In this document: piece after piece, positions 53,606-63,509 of the stretch
How positions within the stretch are numbered: the stretch's first letter is position 1
How the letters are laid out: each line of letters starts with the position of its first letter
NCBI RefSeq assembly: GCF_018687935.1
Contig: NZ_CP061308.1
Span: forward strand, 552,048-616,047
DNA from: Polynucleobacter sp. JS-JIR-5-A7
Lineage (GTDB): Bacteria; Pseudomonadota; Gammaproteobacteria; Burkholderiales; Burkholderiaceae
Length of the DNA stretch: 64,000 bases
Direction of reading: 5' to 3'
Made by a program: the position numbers and the translations under genes
The notes under the pieces: model-generated
Databases searched by the model: none
Told to the model about the DNA's origin: nothing
The model's input: the letters and a program-made list of their open reading frames with translations, nothing else

Positions 53606-53995
53606 TTACTCGTCGTCTTCAGATTCGCTTGCTTTAGCTAGGCCTTTGGCACCAGCCAATTTGACGCGCACCGGTTTGGCACCCCACATACCTTCCAGTT
53701 GATAGTAAGAGCGCAACATCGGCTGCAAAATATGAACCACAATATCACCGCAGTCTACGAGCACCCATTCACCAGTCTCTAAGCCTTCGATAGAGATCAC
53801 TTCACCACCTTTGGCATTGACCTCTTCTTTGACAGACATGGCTAAAGACCGTGTTTGGCGATTGCTGGACCCTGTAGCAATAATCACGCGATCGAATAAC
53901 TCGCTGAGTTTGGTGGTGTCATAAACGCGAATATCCTGCGCCTTAACATCTTCTAGGGCATCAATAATGACGCGTTGTAATTTACGTAAGTCCAT
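53606..53995 (-). CDS. rsfS: Ribosome silencing factor RsfS
   Basis: This 129-residue protein binds uL14 on the 50S subunit and blocks subunit joining when cells starve. DIRVYDTTKLSELFDRVIIATGSSNRQ, GEWVLVDCGDIVVHILQP and YQLEGMWG are signature stretches. A short charged tail (ASESEDDE) extends beyond the usual end. nadD lies 46 bases upstream on the same strand. Confidence 0.95.
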   Translation of the reverse strand: MDLRKLQRVIIDALEDVKAQDIRVYDTTKLSELFDRVIIATGSSNRQTRSLAMSVKEEVNAKGGEVISIEGLETGEWVLVDCGDIVVHILQPMLRSYYQLEGMWGAKPVRVKLAGAKGLAKASESEDDE

Positions 53996-54041
53996 GGTGT
54001 CTATGCAATATCTTTTAGTGTTGAGCTTGATCTTAGCTTGA

Positions 54042-54731
54042 TTACTGGTACAAGCCCAGATTTGTAATGATTTCTAGTGTTTGTGATGGAATTTGCTCAG
54101 ACTCAATAGAGCTTCGAGCAGGTGACTGAAGGCGACTTCTGAGGTCGGTAGAGGAGAGGTCTACTGCAAGACCTTCATCAATGTAGATGAGGCCAGCCGC
54201 TTGATTTTCAAGAGCTGCTGGATCAAAAGTTTGGCGGGTATCGAGTAATTCTTGAATTTCAGGGCTCATCTCAGCCATGAGATCATAGTTTGGTCGGCTG
54301 GCTACTGCGAAATGCATGTACTGAAACAACTCGCGCCAAGCAACCCAAGTTGGTAGGTGAATCAACGAGTCCACTCCAGTCAACCAAATTAAGCTAGCTT
54401 GGGAGCCAAAGCGTTCACGTAAGGATTTAGCAGTATCAATACTGTAACTCGGACCAGCACGCTCAATCTCTATGCGATCAATACCGACTTGTGTGGGTAT
54501 CTTTAGATATGAAAGTGCCCTGGCTAAATCAATACCGGCAGCCTCAGTGAGTTGATAACGAATTTCAGCGGCTGTAATGTTCGAGCCCTTCTGCCATGGT
54601 TCACCACTGGGTATGAGAAGTAGCTCATCTAAGTGCAACTTGTTTGCAAAATGACTCGCTAATCTGAGATGTCCTATATGGGGCGGATCAAAGGTACCAC
54701 CCAGGATGCCAATTTTTTTACGAGCGCTCAA
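54042..54731 (-). CDS. nadD: Nicotinate-nucleotide adenylyltransferase
   Basis: This protein of about 229 residues makes deamido-NAD+ from nicotinate mononucleotide and ATP. The nucleotidyl-transfer motif [19 protein letters not shown] is at the N terminus, and [14 protein letters not shown] and late STDLRSRL follow. No ATG precedes the motif. I chose TTG at 54731, whose TTGA overlaps the hemF stop; TTG at 54740 is the alternative and would add three residues. Confidence 0.93.
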   Translation of the reverse strand: MSARKKIGILGGTFDPPHIGHLRLASHFANKLHLDELLLIPSGEPWQKGSNITAAEIRYQLTEAAGIDLARALSYLKIPTQVGIDRIEIERAGPSYSIDTAKSLRERFGSQASLIWLTGVDSLIHLPTWVAWRELFQYMHFAVASRPNYDLMAEMSPEIQELLDTRQTFDPAALENQAAGLIYIDEGLAVDLSSTDLRSRLQSPARSSIESEQIPSQTLEIITNLGLYQ

Positions 54732-55678
54732 GCTAACCAATCACGTGGTTTGAGATAATAGTCATACAGCTTAGCTTCTGGTGTCCCGGGCTTGGGCTGA
54801 TAGTTGTACCACCACTGCACTACTGGGGGCATGGACATCAAGATGGATTCGGTGCGACCACCCGAGTGCAAGCCAAAGATCGTACCGCGATCAAAGATGA
54901 GGTTGTATTCCACATAGCGACCACGTCGGTACTCTTGGAATGCTTTTTCTTCAGCGGTAAAGGTATCTTGATAGCGGCGTTCAACGATTGGCAGGTAAGC
55001 ATTAATAAAGGCATCACCTACTGCACGGGTCATTGCAAAACTTTTCTCAAAGCCCAGTTCGTTGAAATCATCAAAGAAAACGCCACCAATGCCACGGGGT
55101 TCTTCACGATGCTTCAAGTAAAAATACTCGTCACACCACTTTTTAAGGCGAGGGTAGAGCTCTGCTCCGAATGGATCAAGAGCATCTTTTGCAGTTTGAT
55201 GAAAGTGTTTGCAATCCTCATCAACGCCGTAGTAGGGTGTGAGATCAAAGCCGCCGCCAAACCACCAGACGGGTTCTTGATCTGGGGCTTGCGCAATAAA
55301 GCAGCGCACATTCATATGGGTAGTCGGAACTTTGGGATTATTAGGGTGGAAGACTACTGATACTCCCATCGCTTCAAAGCTACGACCGGCTACTTCGGGA
55401 CGGTGATGCGAAGCTGAGGGTGGCATTTGATCACCTCGAACATGAGAGAAGCCAACCCCACCCTTTTCGAGGATATTGCCACCATCTAGAGTGCAGGTGC
55501 GACCATAACCTTTGAGCTTGCTATCTTCAGGTTTATGCCATTCGTCTGCAGCGAAGGCTTTGCCATCTAATGCACTCATGGCATTGGTGATGCGATCTTG
55601 TAGCCCTAAGAAATAATCTTTTAAGACTGCGATATCAATTTGAGTATGTTGAGTTGACAAAGGTGCTCTTACTTTCAT
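54728..55678 (-). CDS. hemF: Oxygen-dependent coproporphyrinogen III oxidase
   Basis: This 316-residue cytosolic enzyme uses O2 to convert coproporphyrinogen III to protoporphyrinogen IX in haem synthesis. Family stretches visible are [54 protein letters not shown] and [13 protein letters not shown]. It overlaps purD upstream by four bases. Dependence on O2 fits an aerobic freshwater organism. Confidence 0.97.
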   Translation of the reverse strand: MKVRAPLSTQHTQIDIAVLKDYFLGLQDRITNAMSALDGKAFAADEWHKPEDSKLKGYGRTCTLDGGNILEKGGVGFSHVRGDQMPPSASHHRPEVAGRSFEAMGVSVVFHPNNPKVPTTHMNVRCFIAQAPDQEPVWWFGGGFDLTPYYGVDEDCKHFHQTAKDALDPFGAELYPRLKKWCDEYFYLKHREEPRGIGGVFFDDFNELGFEKSFAMTRAVGDAFINAYLPIVERRYQDTFTAEEKAFQEYRRGRYVEYNLIFDRGTIFGLHSGGRTESILMSMPPVVQWWYNYQPKPGTPEAKLYDYYLKPRDWLA

Positions 55679-56952
55679 TTAAGTGCGCGATAGCCAATAT
55701 CTTTGCGATATTGCATGCCATCAAATTCGATTTGATTAATTGCATCGTAAGCTTTTTGTTGGGCGCCGCGAACAGTATCTGCCAAGCCGACCACGCAGAG
55801 TACCCGTCCACCAGAAGTCACTACTTTGCCATCTTGTAGTTTGGTGCCAGCGTGGAACGTGATTTGATCTTCGGTGTCAACCGGAATACCGGTAATGACA
55901 TCGCCGTTACGAGGCGTGTCTGGATAGTTATGGGCAGCAAGCACTACCCCTAAAGCAGTGCGACGATCCCACTCAAGTTCGATTTCATTCAACTTGCCAT
56001 CTACTGCGTGATCAAGAGCATTTACGAGATTACTACGTAAGCGCGCCATGATGGGTTGAGTTTCTGGATCACCCATGCGGCAATTGAATTCCAGTGTTTT
56101 GATTTTGCCATCTGGAGTAATCATCAGGCCTGCATAAAGAAAGCCTGTGTAAGGCAAGCCATCCGCCTCCATACCTTTAACAGTAGGCATGATCACTTCA
56201 CGCAATGCCCGTGCATGAATTTCTGGGGTCACAACAGGCGCAGGAGAGTAAGCACCCATGCCGCCAGTATTGGGGCCTTGGTCACCATCTAATAAGCGCT
56301 TGTGATCTTGACTGGTTGCCAGCGCAAGAACATGTTTACCATCTACGAGAACGATAAAGCTGGCTTCTTCACCGGTGAGGAATTCTTCAATGACAACGCG
56401 GGCACCAGCATTGCCGAGTTTGTTATCGGCGAGCATCATCTCCACTGCAGCATGAGCCTCTTCTAAGCTCATGGCTACTACAACACCTTTGCCAGCAGCC
56501 AAGCCATCAGCTTTAATCACAATCGGTGCACCCTTAGCGTCAATGTAAGCATGAGCTTCTAGAGTGCTAGAAAATGTTTGGTAATCAGCCGTGGGAATGC
56601 CGTGACGTTTCATGAATGCTTTAGAAAAGTCTTTAGAGGATTCCAATTGAGCGGCCAGTTGAGTTGGTCCAAAAATACGTAAGCCATGATTGCGGAAGAC
56701 ATCCACAATTCCTGCGGCTAATGGGGCTTCAGGGCCAACAACCGTCAGGTGAATCTTTTCACGTTTCGCAAAATCAGCCAGCTCTTCTAATCCGGTAATC
56801 GGTAAATTCTCAATGCCAACAGCGGTTTGCTTGGCGGTTGCAGTACCACCATTACCTGGCGCCACATACACTTTTTGCACTCGAGGAGATTGCGCCAGTT
56901 TCCAGGCTAAGGCGTGTTCGCGTCCACCAGATCCAACGAGAAGAATTTTCAT
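55675..56952 (-). CDS. purD: Phosphoribosylamine-glycine ligase
   Basis: This 425-residue ATP-grasp ligase performs the second step of purine synthesis. The N-terminal [44 protein letters not shown] and [11 protein letters not shown] followed by [12 protein letters not shown] are typical. It overlaps hemF by four bases and is separated from yebC by 21. Confidence 0.97.
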   Translation of the reverse strand: MKILLVGSGGREHALAWKLAQSPRVQKVYVAPGNGGTATAKQTAVGIENLPITGLEELADFAKREKIHLTVVGPEAPLAAGIVDVFRNHGLRIFGPTQLAAQLESSKDFSKAFMKRHGIPTADYQTFSSTLEAHAYIDAKGAPIVIKADGLAAGKGVVVAMSLEEAHAAVEMMLADNKLGNAGARVVIEEFLTGEEASFIVLVDGKHVLALATSQDHKRLLDGDQGPNTGGMGAYSPAPVVTPEIHARALREVIMPTVKGMEADGLPYTGFLYAGLMITPDGKIKTLEFNCRMGDPETQPIMARLRSNLVNALDHAVDGKLNEIELEWDRRTALGVVLAAHNYPDTPRNGDVITGIPVDTEDQITFHAGTKLQDGKVVTSGGRVLCVVGLADTVRGAQQKAYDAINQIEFDGMQYRKDIGYRALK

Positions 56953-56973
56953 AATAGAAGAGTTAGTAAGAGT

Positions 56974-57693
56974 TTAAAGAGCAGCGTTGGTAAAGACTTC
57001 TTGTACGTCATCTAAGTTTTCAAGTGCATCCAGCAATTTTTGCATGCTCTCCGCTTGATCACCTTCAAGCGCAATCTCTGTTTCTGGTCTCATGGCAACA
57101 GTCGCTAATTCGGCTTTTAATCCTGCTTGAGAAAGTGCATCTTGCACTTTAGGAAAATCTGGCACGGGAGTTAATACCTCAAGTGATCCATCATCGTGAG
57201 TGATCACATCATCAGCACCCGCATCTAAGGCAACTTCCATCAGTTGATCTTCGCTAGTGCCGGGGGCGAATAACATTTGACCGCAGTGCTTAAATAGAAA
57301 GGCAACTGAACCTTCAGTTCCCATATTGCCGCCATTTTTATTGAAAGCATGGCGCACTTCAGCAACGGTGCGAGTACGGTTATCGGTGAGGCAATCAACA
57401 ATCACTGCTGCGCCGTTCATGCCGTAACCCTCATAACGAATCTCTTCGTAGCTCACTCCCTCTAAAGAGCCGGTGCCGCGCTGAATAGCTCGTTGCACAT
57501 TGTCATTCGGCATGTTGGAATCTTTAGCCTTGTCGATCGCTAAACGTAAGCGAGGGTTAGCTGTCAGATCGCCGCCGCCTAATTTGGCAGCAACAGTAAT
57601 TTCCTTAATGAGTTTGGTCCAAATCTTGCCGCGTTTTTCGTCTTGACGACCTTTGCGGTGCTGAATATTGGCCCACTTCGAGTGGCCGGCCAT
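56974..57693 (-). CDS. yebC: YebC/PmpR-family protein (TACO1-like)
   Basis: This 239-residue protein starts [18 protein letters not shown], the unmistakable family N terminus, followed by [17 protein letters not shown] and [19 protein letters not shown]. Family members have been described as transcription regulators and, more recently, as helpers for translation through difficult sequences such as proline runs. It is the first gene of the yebC-purD-hemF row. Confidence 0.96.
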   Translation of the reverse strand: MAGHSKWANIQHRKGRQDEKRGKIWTKLIKEITVAAKLGGGDLTANPRLRLAIDKAKDSNMPNDNVQRAIQRGTGSLEGVSYEEIRYEGYGMNGAAVIVDCLTDNRTRTVAEVRHAFNKNGGNMGTEGSVAFLFKHCGQMLFAPGTSEDQLMEVALDAGADDVITHDDGSLEVLTPVPDFPKVQDALSQAGLKAELATVAMRPETEIALEGDQAESMQKLLDALENLDDVQEVFTNAAL

Positions 57694-57845
57694 ACGGGTA
57701 ATTCCTTTTAATAATTTGGCTATAAGTCTCTATTTTAAGGGGTTCTATACCCAAGGTAGGCGGCAACTAGGCAATTTTTGTTACACTCTCATGTCTTAGC
57801 AGTAACAAAGCATCAAATTGCGCAGAATTTCCACTGCAAACACCT

Positions 57846-57930
57846 GCCTCGGTGATGGAATTGGTAGACGTGCCGGACTCAAAATCCGGTGCCGCAAGGC
57901 GTGGCGGTTCGAGTCCGCCCCGAGGCACCA
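57846..57930 (+). tRNA. tRNA-Leu (anticodon CAA)
   Basis: This 85-base cloverleaf has acceptor stem GCCTCGG paired with CCGAGGC, then A and encoded CCA. The anticodon arm CCGGA-CTCAAAA-TCCGG gives CAA. The long variable arm (GCCGCAAGGCGT) is typical of leucine tRNAs, and the T-arm GGCGG-TTCGAGT-CCGCC is complete. It is divergent from yebC. Confidence 0.97.
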
Positions 57931-57967
57931 TTTAACGGTCAATCAAGCCGTCAAATTTCTCCAAATA

Positions 57968-58909
57968 CTATATTTCGTAAGTTTCGGCTTTCTCGCTCAT
58001 TGCTTGCTCAACAATTTTCTTGGTGAGCGTGGGCGAGAAGAGTTCAATGAAGGTGTACACAAAAGATCTTAGGTATGCGCCTTGTTTAACTCCAATGTGC
58101 GTGACGTTGTTGCCAAACAAATGACCTACGGGAATCACTTTGAGGTTGCGATCTCTTTCAGAGTCGTAGGCATGACCAGCAACAATGCCAATACCCATAC
58201 CGGCTTCAACATAAGTTTTAATCACGTCAGCATCAATTGCTTCTAAGATGATGTCGGGTGTAATACTGCGTTGAGCAAAGGCCGCATCAATTTTGCTGCG
58301 ACCTGCAAATGCTTTGTCGTAAGTAATGATCGGATATTTCGCAATCTCTTCTAAAGTGACTGTTGCTTGATTTAGTAGCGGGTGACTCAATGGCACCATA
58401 ACGACGTGCTGCCATTGGTAACCCGGTAGAGCGAGGACGCCAGGTGTATTGGCTATTCCTTCAGTAGCAATGGCGATATCAGCACGGTCATGACTTAGTA
58501 GCTCCGCAATCTGCCCAGGGCTACCTTGTTGAATACTGACGCGTACTTTTGGAAAGCGCTTAGTAAATTCAGTCAGCACTTTAGGGAGTGCATAACGAGC
58601 CTGGGTATGGGTGGTGGCAATCACAAAGTTACCTTGGTCTTGACTGGCAAAATCCTCGCCAACTCGCTTTAGTGTTTCAACTTCATCGAGGATTCGTTCT
58701 ACCGAGCTTAGAATACGCTTGCCAGGCTCAGTTAGTGAGCGAATACGCTTGCCGTGGCGACGAAAGATCTCCACACCCAATTCATCTTCTAGTTCGATGA
58801 TGGCCTTCGATACGCCAGGCTGAGAAGTGAAGAGTGCTTTGGCAGCAGTGGTGAGATTGAAGTTTTGCCTAACCGCTTCGCGGACAAAACGAAATTGATG
58901 AAGGTTCAT
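57968..58909 (-). CDS. cysB: LysR-family regulator, CysB-like
   Basis: This 313-residue regulator is of the sulfate assimilation type. The N-terminal winged HTH reads MNLHQFRFVREAVRQNFNLT then SQPGVSKAIIELEDELGVEIF, closely CysB/Cbl-like. The co-inducer domain includes TTHTQARYALPKVL and ITYDKAFAGRSKID, the sulfate/O-acetylserine pocket region of CysB. An AT-rich palindrome lies 30-51 bases upstream of its start. No cys structural genes are in the window. Confidence 0.9.
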   Translation of the reverse strand: MNLHQFRFVREAVRQNFNLTTAAKALFTSQPGVSKAIIELEDELGVEIFRRHGKRIRSLTEPGKRILSSVERILDEVETLKRVGEDFASQDQGNFVIATTHTQARYALPKVLTEFTKRFPKVRVSIQQGSPGQIAELLSHDRADIAIATEGIANTPGVLALPGYQWQHVVMVPLSHPLLNQATVTLEEIAKYPIITYDKAFAGRSKIDAAFAQRSITPDIILEAIDADVIKTYVEAGMGIGIVAGHAYDSERDRNLKVIPVGHLFGNNVTHIGVKQGAYLRSFVYTFIELFSPTLTKKIVEQAMSEKAETYEI

Positions 58910-58925
58910 ATAAGACTCCTATCTA

Positions 58926-58960
58926 TATATCTAAAGAGATATAGGAATCTGATTCTATAT
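58926..58960. promoter_or_regulatory. Overlapping palindromes upstream of the cysB-like gene
   Basis: TATATCT-AAAG-AGATATA (58926-58943) is a perfect inverted repeat. It overlaps ATATA-g-GAATC-t-GATTC-TATAT (58939-58960), a near-perfect one. Both lie just before the LysR-type gene, where autoregulatory sites of this family are usually found. Confidence 0.5.
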
Positions 58961-58972
58961 GAATTTTTGGTC

Positions 58973-60127
58973 TTAGGCTTTAGAAACCCAACCTAAAGCA
59001 AGGAGCGCTAAAAGAAAGTAGAACATCGGTGGGACTAAGGCCGTCAAGAAGGTCGGCCATGCGCTTAACAAACCGACGTTGGAGAAAAGAGAATTAAATA
59101 ACTGGAAGCTCATCCCCAGCATGATTCCACCAAACACTTTAATACCAACGCTGCCTGCACGTACTTTTAAGTAAGCAAACGGGAGGGCTAGAGCCAGCAT
59201 CACAAAAATGGTGAATGGGTAAACCACTTTTTTCCAAAAGGCAATGGCGTGACGTTGTATATCTTGTTTGTTATCTTGCAGATGAATAATGAAACGACCT
59301 AAACTGACAATCGACATTTTTTCAGGGCTGATCAAGAGTACGTTCAAAATTTGTGGCGTGACTTCAGACTCTAAGGTCAGAGTAGGATGGGTAAATGTCC
59401 TCGAGGAAAAAACGGGGTTGAGTGGATCGGTCTGTTTGATTTCTTTGAAGCGTGTTTCGGTCACATCTTTTAATACCCAAATTCCAGCTTCATCGAAATG
59501 ACCCGATGGGGCGCTCCGAATCGATAGCAGATTGTAGTTATCGTTAAATTCATACATTCGAATATCACGAATCTCATTGTCTTTATCGACCTTACCCACA
59601 TTCACATAGCGTACACCTGGTCGAACGGGACCGCTACCGTCCTCATCTCTGAGGCGATCTTTCACCCAAACGCCAGTCTTAAATTGCGCTGAGTAGCTAG
59701 TGCCTAAGGCCTTCATGCGAATTTGTTCTGACTTGCTTTCTGCATAAGGGCCGGCCCACTCACTCATGATGAGGGTTAGGAGCACCAGGGGTAATGAAAT
59801 TTTGGTAAGCGTAATGAGGCCACGCTTGACATCAAGTCCTGCGATACGCAAGATGGTGAACTCAGATTGACTGGCTAGCATGGCAAATACATAAATACTG
59901 CCAATCAAACCTGCAATTGGAATAATTTCAGAAATGCGGCTCGGCGCCTTCAGCAATACATGGAGCAATGCGATTGGTAGGGTATAGCCACCTTGCACTG
60001 AGCCTAGCTCGCTCAAGATGTCAAAGAATAAGAAGAGGGCAACTAAGGCAAACAAGATAAAGCCAAAGGCCGCATAGATCTGCTTAGCTAAATAACGCTC
60101 ATAAATATACGGAAAGAGCAGTTTCAT
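58973..60127 (-). CDS. lptG: LPS export ABC transporter permease LptG
   Basis: This inner-membrane protein of about 384 residues works with LptF and LptB to extract LPS from the membrane. Membrane segments flank a large periplasmic jellyroll (about 130-280). YERYLAKQIYAAFGFILFALVALF, the conserved LLKAPSRISEIIPIAGLIG and GLISLGR-like FIIHLQ regions are visible. ATG 60127 overlaps the lptF stop (ATGA) and is preferred to the longer frame from 60166. Confidence 0.95.
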   Translation of the reverse strand: MKLLFPYIYERYLAKQIYAAFGFILFALVALFLFFDILSELGSVQGGYTLPIALLHVLLKAPSRISEIIPIAGLIGSIYVFAMLASQSEFTILRIAGLDVKRGLITLTKISLPLVLLTLIMSEWAGPYAESKSEQIRMKALGTSYSAQFKTGVWVKDRLRDEDGSGPVRPGVRYVNVGKVDKDNEIRDIRMYEFNDNYNLLSIRSAPSGHFDEAGIWVLKDVTETRFKEIKQTDPLNPVFSSRTFTHPTLTLESEVTPQILNVLLISPEKMSIVSLGRFIIHLQDNKQDIQRHAIAFWKKVVYPFTIFVMLALALPFAYLKVRAGSVGIKVFGGIMLGMSFQLFNSLFSNVGLLSAWPTFLTALVPPMFYFLLALLALGWVSKA

Positions 60128-61239
60128 TTGTGAGAAAAGGATGCGGGAAGTTGACGACGCCACCACCGAATGGATGGATTGATGCGATTACGTATCAGTA
60201 CATATGCAATCAAAAATGCTAAAAGATGAATAGGCCAAATTCCGACAAACACACTGAACTTCCCTTGGGCAACAAAGTTTTGCGTGAGATTCAGTAGGTT
60301 GCTATAAATCAAATAAATAAGGACCGCATAAAACATCGCAGTGTAATTGCCTAAGCGGGGATTGACATACGCTAGTGGGATGGCAATCAGAACCAAGCCC
60401 AGAGCCATCAGTGGCAAACCTAGGCGCCAAAGGAGCTCTGCGCGATTGGCATTAAATGCTGTTGGATTATTGTCGTTCAGTAACTCGGAAACCGTTTTTT
60501 CTCGATCACGTGGGGCTGGCGCCAATGCTTCTTTGCTTCGGATCTTAGTGGTGTAATCATTGAACTCTAGGATTCTAAAATCTGGTGCAGTAGGCTGCCC
60601 TTCATAGCGCCGCCCATTATGTAAAACAATGGATTTTTCTCCGCCTTCGGCGTTTTGAATATAGCCAGTGGAAGCGACTGCAATACTGAGGCGCCCATTT
60701 TTATGGTCAGCTACGAATATATTTTTCACTTCACTTTTATCAACATCAAGCTCTTCAATAAAAAAGACGCGTTCTGCTCTGGCAGATTCTTTAAATTGGC
60801 CAGAAGTCACCATCGATACATCATCACGTTGCTGAAAGCGCTGGCTAATAAGGGTGGTTTCTCGATTAGCCCAAGGCCACACAAAAAGAGCCAGCAAGGC
60901 AATAATGATGATGAGTGGAGTAGCAAATTGCAAAATAGGGCGGATCAAGTTACTGATGCTTAATCCACTAGCAAACCAAACGATCATTTCAGAATCTTTG
61001 TACCAGCGCACCAAAACAATCAGTATGGCAACAAAGAGTGATACGGTTAATAAAACGGCAAGATAGCCTAGGGTAGCCAAAGAAATGAGAACGATGGCAT
61101 CTTCAGGATTAACGGAACCATTGGCTGCATATCCCAAAATTCGAATCACCAAAGTGGTGACCATGATGGTGACCAAGACCAAAAAGACTCCGCCTGTAGT
61201 AAAGCTAAGTTCGCGGCGAAGGGCTTCTTTAAAAATCAT
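60124..61239 (-). CDS. lptF: LPS export ABC transporter permease LptF
   Basis: This 371-residue partner of LptG begins MIFKEALRRELSFTTGGVFLVLV, with membrane segments before and after a periplasmic domain at about 135-260. FVWPWANRET and LWRLGLPLMALGLVLIAIPLAYVNPR are typical of the family. Its stop overlaps the lptG start. It is divergent from pepA, the usual arrangement in proteobacteria. Confidence 0.95.
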   Translation of the reverse strand: MIFKEALRRELSFTTGGVFLVLVTIMVTTLVIRILGYAANGSVNPEDAIVLISLATLGYLAVLLTVSLFVAILIVLVRWYKDSEMIVWFASGLSISNLIRPILQFATPLIIIIALLALFVWPWANRETTLISQRFQQRDDVSMVTSGQFKESARAERVFFIEELDVDKSEVKNIFVADHKNGRLSIAVASTGYIQNAEGGEKSIVLHNGRRYEGQPTAPDFRILEFNDYTTKIRSKEALAPAPRDREKTVSELLNDNNPTAFNANRAELLWRLGLPLMALGLVLIAIPLAYVNPRLGNYTAMFYAVLIYLIYSNLLNLTQNFVAQGKFSVFVGIWPIHLLAFLIAYVLIRNRINPSIRWWRRQLPASFSHK

Positions 61240-61407
61240 GAATGGTGATGGATGGGTCTGAACGTAGTTCTGGGGGTATATGAAAAGCCAAAAGGACTTA
61301 TTTTGATGTGGGAAAAATAGGTTAATCTCATGTCGGAGGATAATGGATAAACATCCTAGATTTCTATCTTTCGCCCTTGAATCGACCTAAAAATACTGCA
61401 ATAGATT

Positions 61408-63018
61408 ATGACAATTCAATTTAGCACCAAAATTTTCCCCCAAGCTGACCTGCAGAGTGCAAAACTGCTCAAACCGAGCCTCAAAACAATGCTGGCTCAA
61501 ACTACAGATTGCCTCGTTTTGGGTTATTCCAAAGCTGACTTTGAAAGATTTGCGGGTAGTAAAGGTGCCAAGACTAAGGCCGGCGTTTTGGCGGAGTTAG
61601 ATCTGCTCTTGGGCGGTTCAGTAAGTCACGCCAACGTTTTGGGTGATTTAGATAGCAAACAAGCCTCAGTTTGTTTATTGAGAGCGGATAAATCTTGGTC
61701 TGCGAATGCAGTCAAAGCTAAGCGGGTGCTATTACTCAGCATGGGTGATCTGCGCTTAACCGCCGATCAAAGTTTGACGGCTTATTCCAAAGTGGCACGT
61801 GCAGGATTAAAGGCATTGAGCGGTGGCTCAATTGAAAATGCAATTTGGTTTGCTCCGAGTTTTACGCTATCTAAAACATCTGAGAAGATTGCGCAAGAAG
61901 TGCGGCTCACTATTCAATATGCTGGCGATCAGGCTTATCGTTTTGGTGTGCGTCAACCGGCGATGAAATTTAAGGCGAAAGATAAGGCTGATACTTTTAA
62001 GCATTTGATCTTTGCAGGCAACAATGCTTGCGCCAAAGAATTAAAACTAGCGATTGAGCAGGGTGGTGCGATGGTTGAGGGGATGAATCTCGCCAAGGAC
62101 TTGGGCAACCTTCCTCCTAATATTTGCACCCCAACTTATTTAGGTAAGACTGCACAGGGCTTGGCTAAAAAGACCGCCCTGAAGGTTGAAGTGTTAGGAC
62201 TCAAACAAATTGAAGCTTTGGGCATGGGTTCATTTTTATCTGTTGCTAAGGGTTCTGAAACCCCGCCGCAATTTATCGTGATGCGTCACCAAGGAGGCAA
62301 AACTGGAGAGGCTCCAATTGTCTTGGTTGGTAAAGGCATTACCTTTGATACGGGCGGCATTTCTCTGAAGCCTGGCGAAGCGATGGATGAGATGAAGTAC
62401 GACATGTGTGGTGCCGCATCGGTTATTGGCACCTTGTATTCCGCCGCACTGATGAAGCTCAAGAAGAATGTGATTGGCGTAGTGCCTACCTGTGAAAATA
62501 TGCCATCCGGTAGAGCAACACGTCCAGGAGATATTGTGAAGAGCATGTCAGGTCAAACCATTGAGATTCTCAATACTGATGCTGAAGGCCGTTTGATATT
62601 GTGTGATGCACTAACTTATGTGGAGCGTTTTAAACCTAAGGCTGTAATTGATGTAGCAACCTTAACAGGCGCCTGCGTCATTGCGTTGGGACATGTGCAT
62701 AGCGGCGTGTTTTCTGATGATGAAGTCTTGGTAGATGCTCTGACTAAAGCGGGTAAAGATTCCTTAGATACGGTATGGCGCTTACCTTTAGATGCTGCTT
62801 ATCATGAGCAACTCAAATCCAATTTTGCGGATGTTGCTAATATTGGTGGACGCCCTGCAGGAAGTGTCACCGCAGCCTGCTTCTTATCGCGCTTTACTGA
62901 GAAGTACAAATGGGCTCACTTGGATATCGCTGGAACCGCATGGAAGAGTGGTGCTGCCAAAGGTTCAACCGGTCGTCCAGTTCCTCTCTTGGTGAATTTC
63001 TTGCTTGAGCAAAAGTAA
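61408..63018 (+). CDS. pepA: Leucyl (cytosol) aminopeptidase PepA
   Basis: This 536-residue peptidase M17 protein cleaves N-terminal residues with two metal ions. The catalytic domain has GKGITFDTGGISLKPG (lysine and aspartate), the MKYDMCGAAS segment and NTDAEGRLILCDALTY (metal ligands and the catalytic arginine). GGRPAGSVTAACFLSRF lies near the C terminus. It is a little longer than the 503-residue E. coli enzyme. holC follows after 14 bases. Confidence 0.96.
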   Translation: MTIQFSTKIFPQADLQSAKLLKPSLKTMLAQTTDCLVLGYSKADFERFAGSKGAKTKAGVLAELDLLLGGSVSHANVLGDLDSKQASVCLLRADKSWSANAVKAKRVLLLSMGDLRLTADQSLTAYSKVARAGLKALSGGSIENAIWFAPSFTLSKTSEKIAQEVRLTIQYAGDQAYRFGVRQPAMKFKAKDKADTFKHLIFAGNNACAKELKLAIEQGGAMVEGMNLAKDLGNLPPNICTPTYLGKTAQGLAKKTALKVEVLGLKQIEALGMGSFLSVAKGSETPPQFIVMRHQGGKTGEAPIVLVGKGITFDTGGISLKPGEAMDEMKYDMCGAASVIGTLYSAALMKLKKNVIGVVPTCENMPSGRATRPGDIVKSMSGQTIEILNTDAEGRLILCDALTYVERFKPKAVIDVATLTGACVIALGHVHSGVFSDDEVLVDALTKAGKDSLDTVWRLPLDAAYHEQLKSNFADVANIGGRPAGSVTAACFLSRFTEKYKWAHLDIAGTAWKSGAAKGSTGRPVPLLVNFLLEQK

Positions 63019-63032
63019 GTTAGCCAATTTAT

Positions 63033-63497
63033 ATGGCGCGCATTGATTTTCATAGCAATGTAAGTGACAAGCTGGAATATGCCTGTCGCTTGACCCGCAA
63101 AATCTGGAGCGCCACACCAGAGGGCCAGCCGGTTCGACAGATTGTGATTGTCGGTGAAAAAGGGGATCTACAGAAGTTGGATGATTTGCTTTGGACTTTC
63201 AGTAGTACTGACTTTATGCCGCATTGTTATATTGACGATGAAGCTGCGGCAGAGACACCCATCATTCTCACAGATAACTTTGCTTCACCTTATCTAAGCA
63301 CTATTCCCCATGCTGACGTGATGATTCATTTGGGTATGCGCATGCCGCAAGATGTGCCGGCTTTAGTAGAGCGCTTTCCGCGGATTGTGGAAGTCGTAAC
63401 AGTGAATGAAGCGGAGCGCTTAGCAGGGCGCGAGCGCTTCAAGGCCTATCGTGAATTAGGTCATGAGCTCCATAACTTTGATCAATCCAAGAGTTAA
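63033..63497 (+). CDS. holC: DNA polymerase III chi subunit
   Basis: This 154-residue clamp-loader accessory protein links polymerase III to SSB. ARIDFHSNVSDKLEYACRLTRKI, IVGEKGDLQKLDDLLWTF, FMPHC and PIILTD match the HolC family. The start is the ATG at 63033, just after pepA, as in many beta- and gammaproteobacteria. Confidence 0.93.
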   Translation: MARIDFHSNVSDKLEYACRLTRKIWSATPEGQPVRQIVIVGEKGDLQKLDDLLWTFSSTDFMPHCYIDDEAAAETPIILTDNFASPYLSTIPHADVMIHLGMRMPQDVPALVERFPRIVEVVTVNEAERLAGRERFKAYRELGHELHNFDQSKS

Positions 63498-63509
63498 TTT
63501 CCATTTTTC

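Noticed and set aside
57778..57808. Inverted repeat TTGTTAC...GTAACAA before tRNA-Leu
   Set aside because: The arms are 7 bp with a 17-base spacer and no T-tract or promoter fit; this is easily chance.
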